Notes under the pieces: model-generated | Told to the model about the DNA's origin: nothing | The model's input: only the letters and a program-made list of their open reading frames with translations | The model's database searches: none | Program-made: the position numbers and the translations under genes | Source of the DNA: Aliicoccus persicus | GTDB lineage: Bacteria; Bacillota; Bacilli; Staphylococcales; Salinicoccaceae | Direction: 5' to 3' | DNA length: 64,000 bases | NCBI RefSeq assembly: GCF_900110815.1 | Contig: NZ_FOIT01000001.1 | Location: forward strand, 293,910-357,909 | In this document: piece by piece, positions 63,975 to 64,000 of the stretch | How the letters are laid out: each line of letters starts with the position of its first letter | Numbering within the stretch: the first letter of the stretch is position 1

Positions 63975-64000
63975 TCTAGTTACGGTTATTCTATAAGCCA
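63975..64000 (-). ncRNA. rnpB: RNase P RNA, 3' end (rest outside window)
   Basis: The minus strand begins at the window edge with TGGCTTATAGAA, the conserved 3' end of type B RNase P RNA (TGGCTTACAGAA in Bacillus). About 15 bases of the P1 3' strand and then the terminator follow. Only this tail is in the window. The neighbouring RlmL-type methylase supports it, since rnpB lies beside that gene in Staphylococcus. The exact 3' end is uncertain by a few bases. Confidence 0.7.

Overview
This window reads as a low-G+C Bacillota chromosome, most likely family Staphylococcaceae. Gene content and order match the Staphylococcus core: acnA, plsY, parE-parC, a UmuC-type polymerase, a FemA-like gene, cvfB, cspA, xpaC-telA, brnQ, odhAB, arlRS, murG, msrAB, dfrA-thyA, the dynamin gene, an RlmL-type methylase and rnpB at the right edge. 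A c-type cytochrome (CxxCH) at the left edge suggests an oxidase-positive relative such as Jeotgalicoccus, Nosocomiicoccus, Macrococcus or Salinicoccus rather than Staphylococcus itself; this is inference, and no species is assigned.

Layout. 0-6 kb: end of a cytochrome c gene, an AbrB-type membrane protein, a T-box-controlled valS-folC unit, and mscL. 6-12 kb: aconitase behind a good promoter and a CcpC-type dyad, then two genes of higher G+C (an opine-dehydrogenase-family enzyme and a YfcC-type carrier), then plsY. 12.6-17 kb: parE-parC behind a LexA-like box. 17-23 kb: a secreted DUF1002 protein, an arrestin-like protein, a Y-family polymerase with a perfect LexA box, a hydrolase, a YefM/RelE-type toxin-antitoxin pair and a FemA-like peptidoglycan aminoacyltransferase. 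23-27 kb: a 55-residue membrane protein, oligoendopeptidase F, an XRE regulator with its membrane partner, and a second toxin-antitoxin pair with a palindromic operator. 27-36 kb: a sirtuin-CvfB operon, an ABC-F ATPase with one degenerate ATP site, a family of TGCCAATTC hairpins, a secreted non-lipoprotein oligopeptide-type binding protein with a cre-overlapped promoter, a C45-family Ntn-hydrolase and an ABC exporter.

36-50 kb: cold-shock protein, DUF1033, xpaC-telA, brnQ, the 2-oxoglutarate dehydrogenase genes odhA-odhB, the ArlRS two-component system, an acetyltransferase, murG with a PAP2 phosphatase, and a PDZ-containing C-terminal processing protease. 50-55 kb: deoD, a YozE-type protein, msrA-msrB and thyA-dfrA-ypmS, then a possible 23-codon micro-gene. 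55-64 kb: a long minus-strand run (bacilliredoxin, a lone NfuN domain, a 57-residue zinc-finger protein, an RNase HI-like protein, a 5'-3' exonuclease, a double dynamin, DUF3307-SatD, RlmL-like methylase), a TPR protein, and the 3' end of RNase P RNA.

Most of the window is housekeeping. The accessory material is the opine-dehydrogenase/YfcC island, two toxin-antitoxin pairs, the XRE/membrane pair, the repeats and the binding-protein/C45/ABC segment. I found no phage, insertion sequence, CRISPR array or tRNA gene. Start codons were revised inward for many genes where a Shine-Dalgarno and the family N-terminus agree. No homology search was run; assignments rest on motifs, gene order and remembered family sequences.
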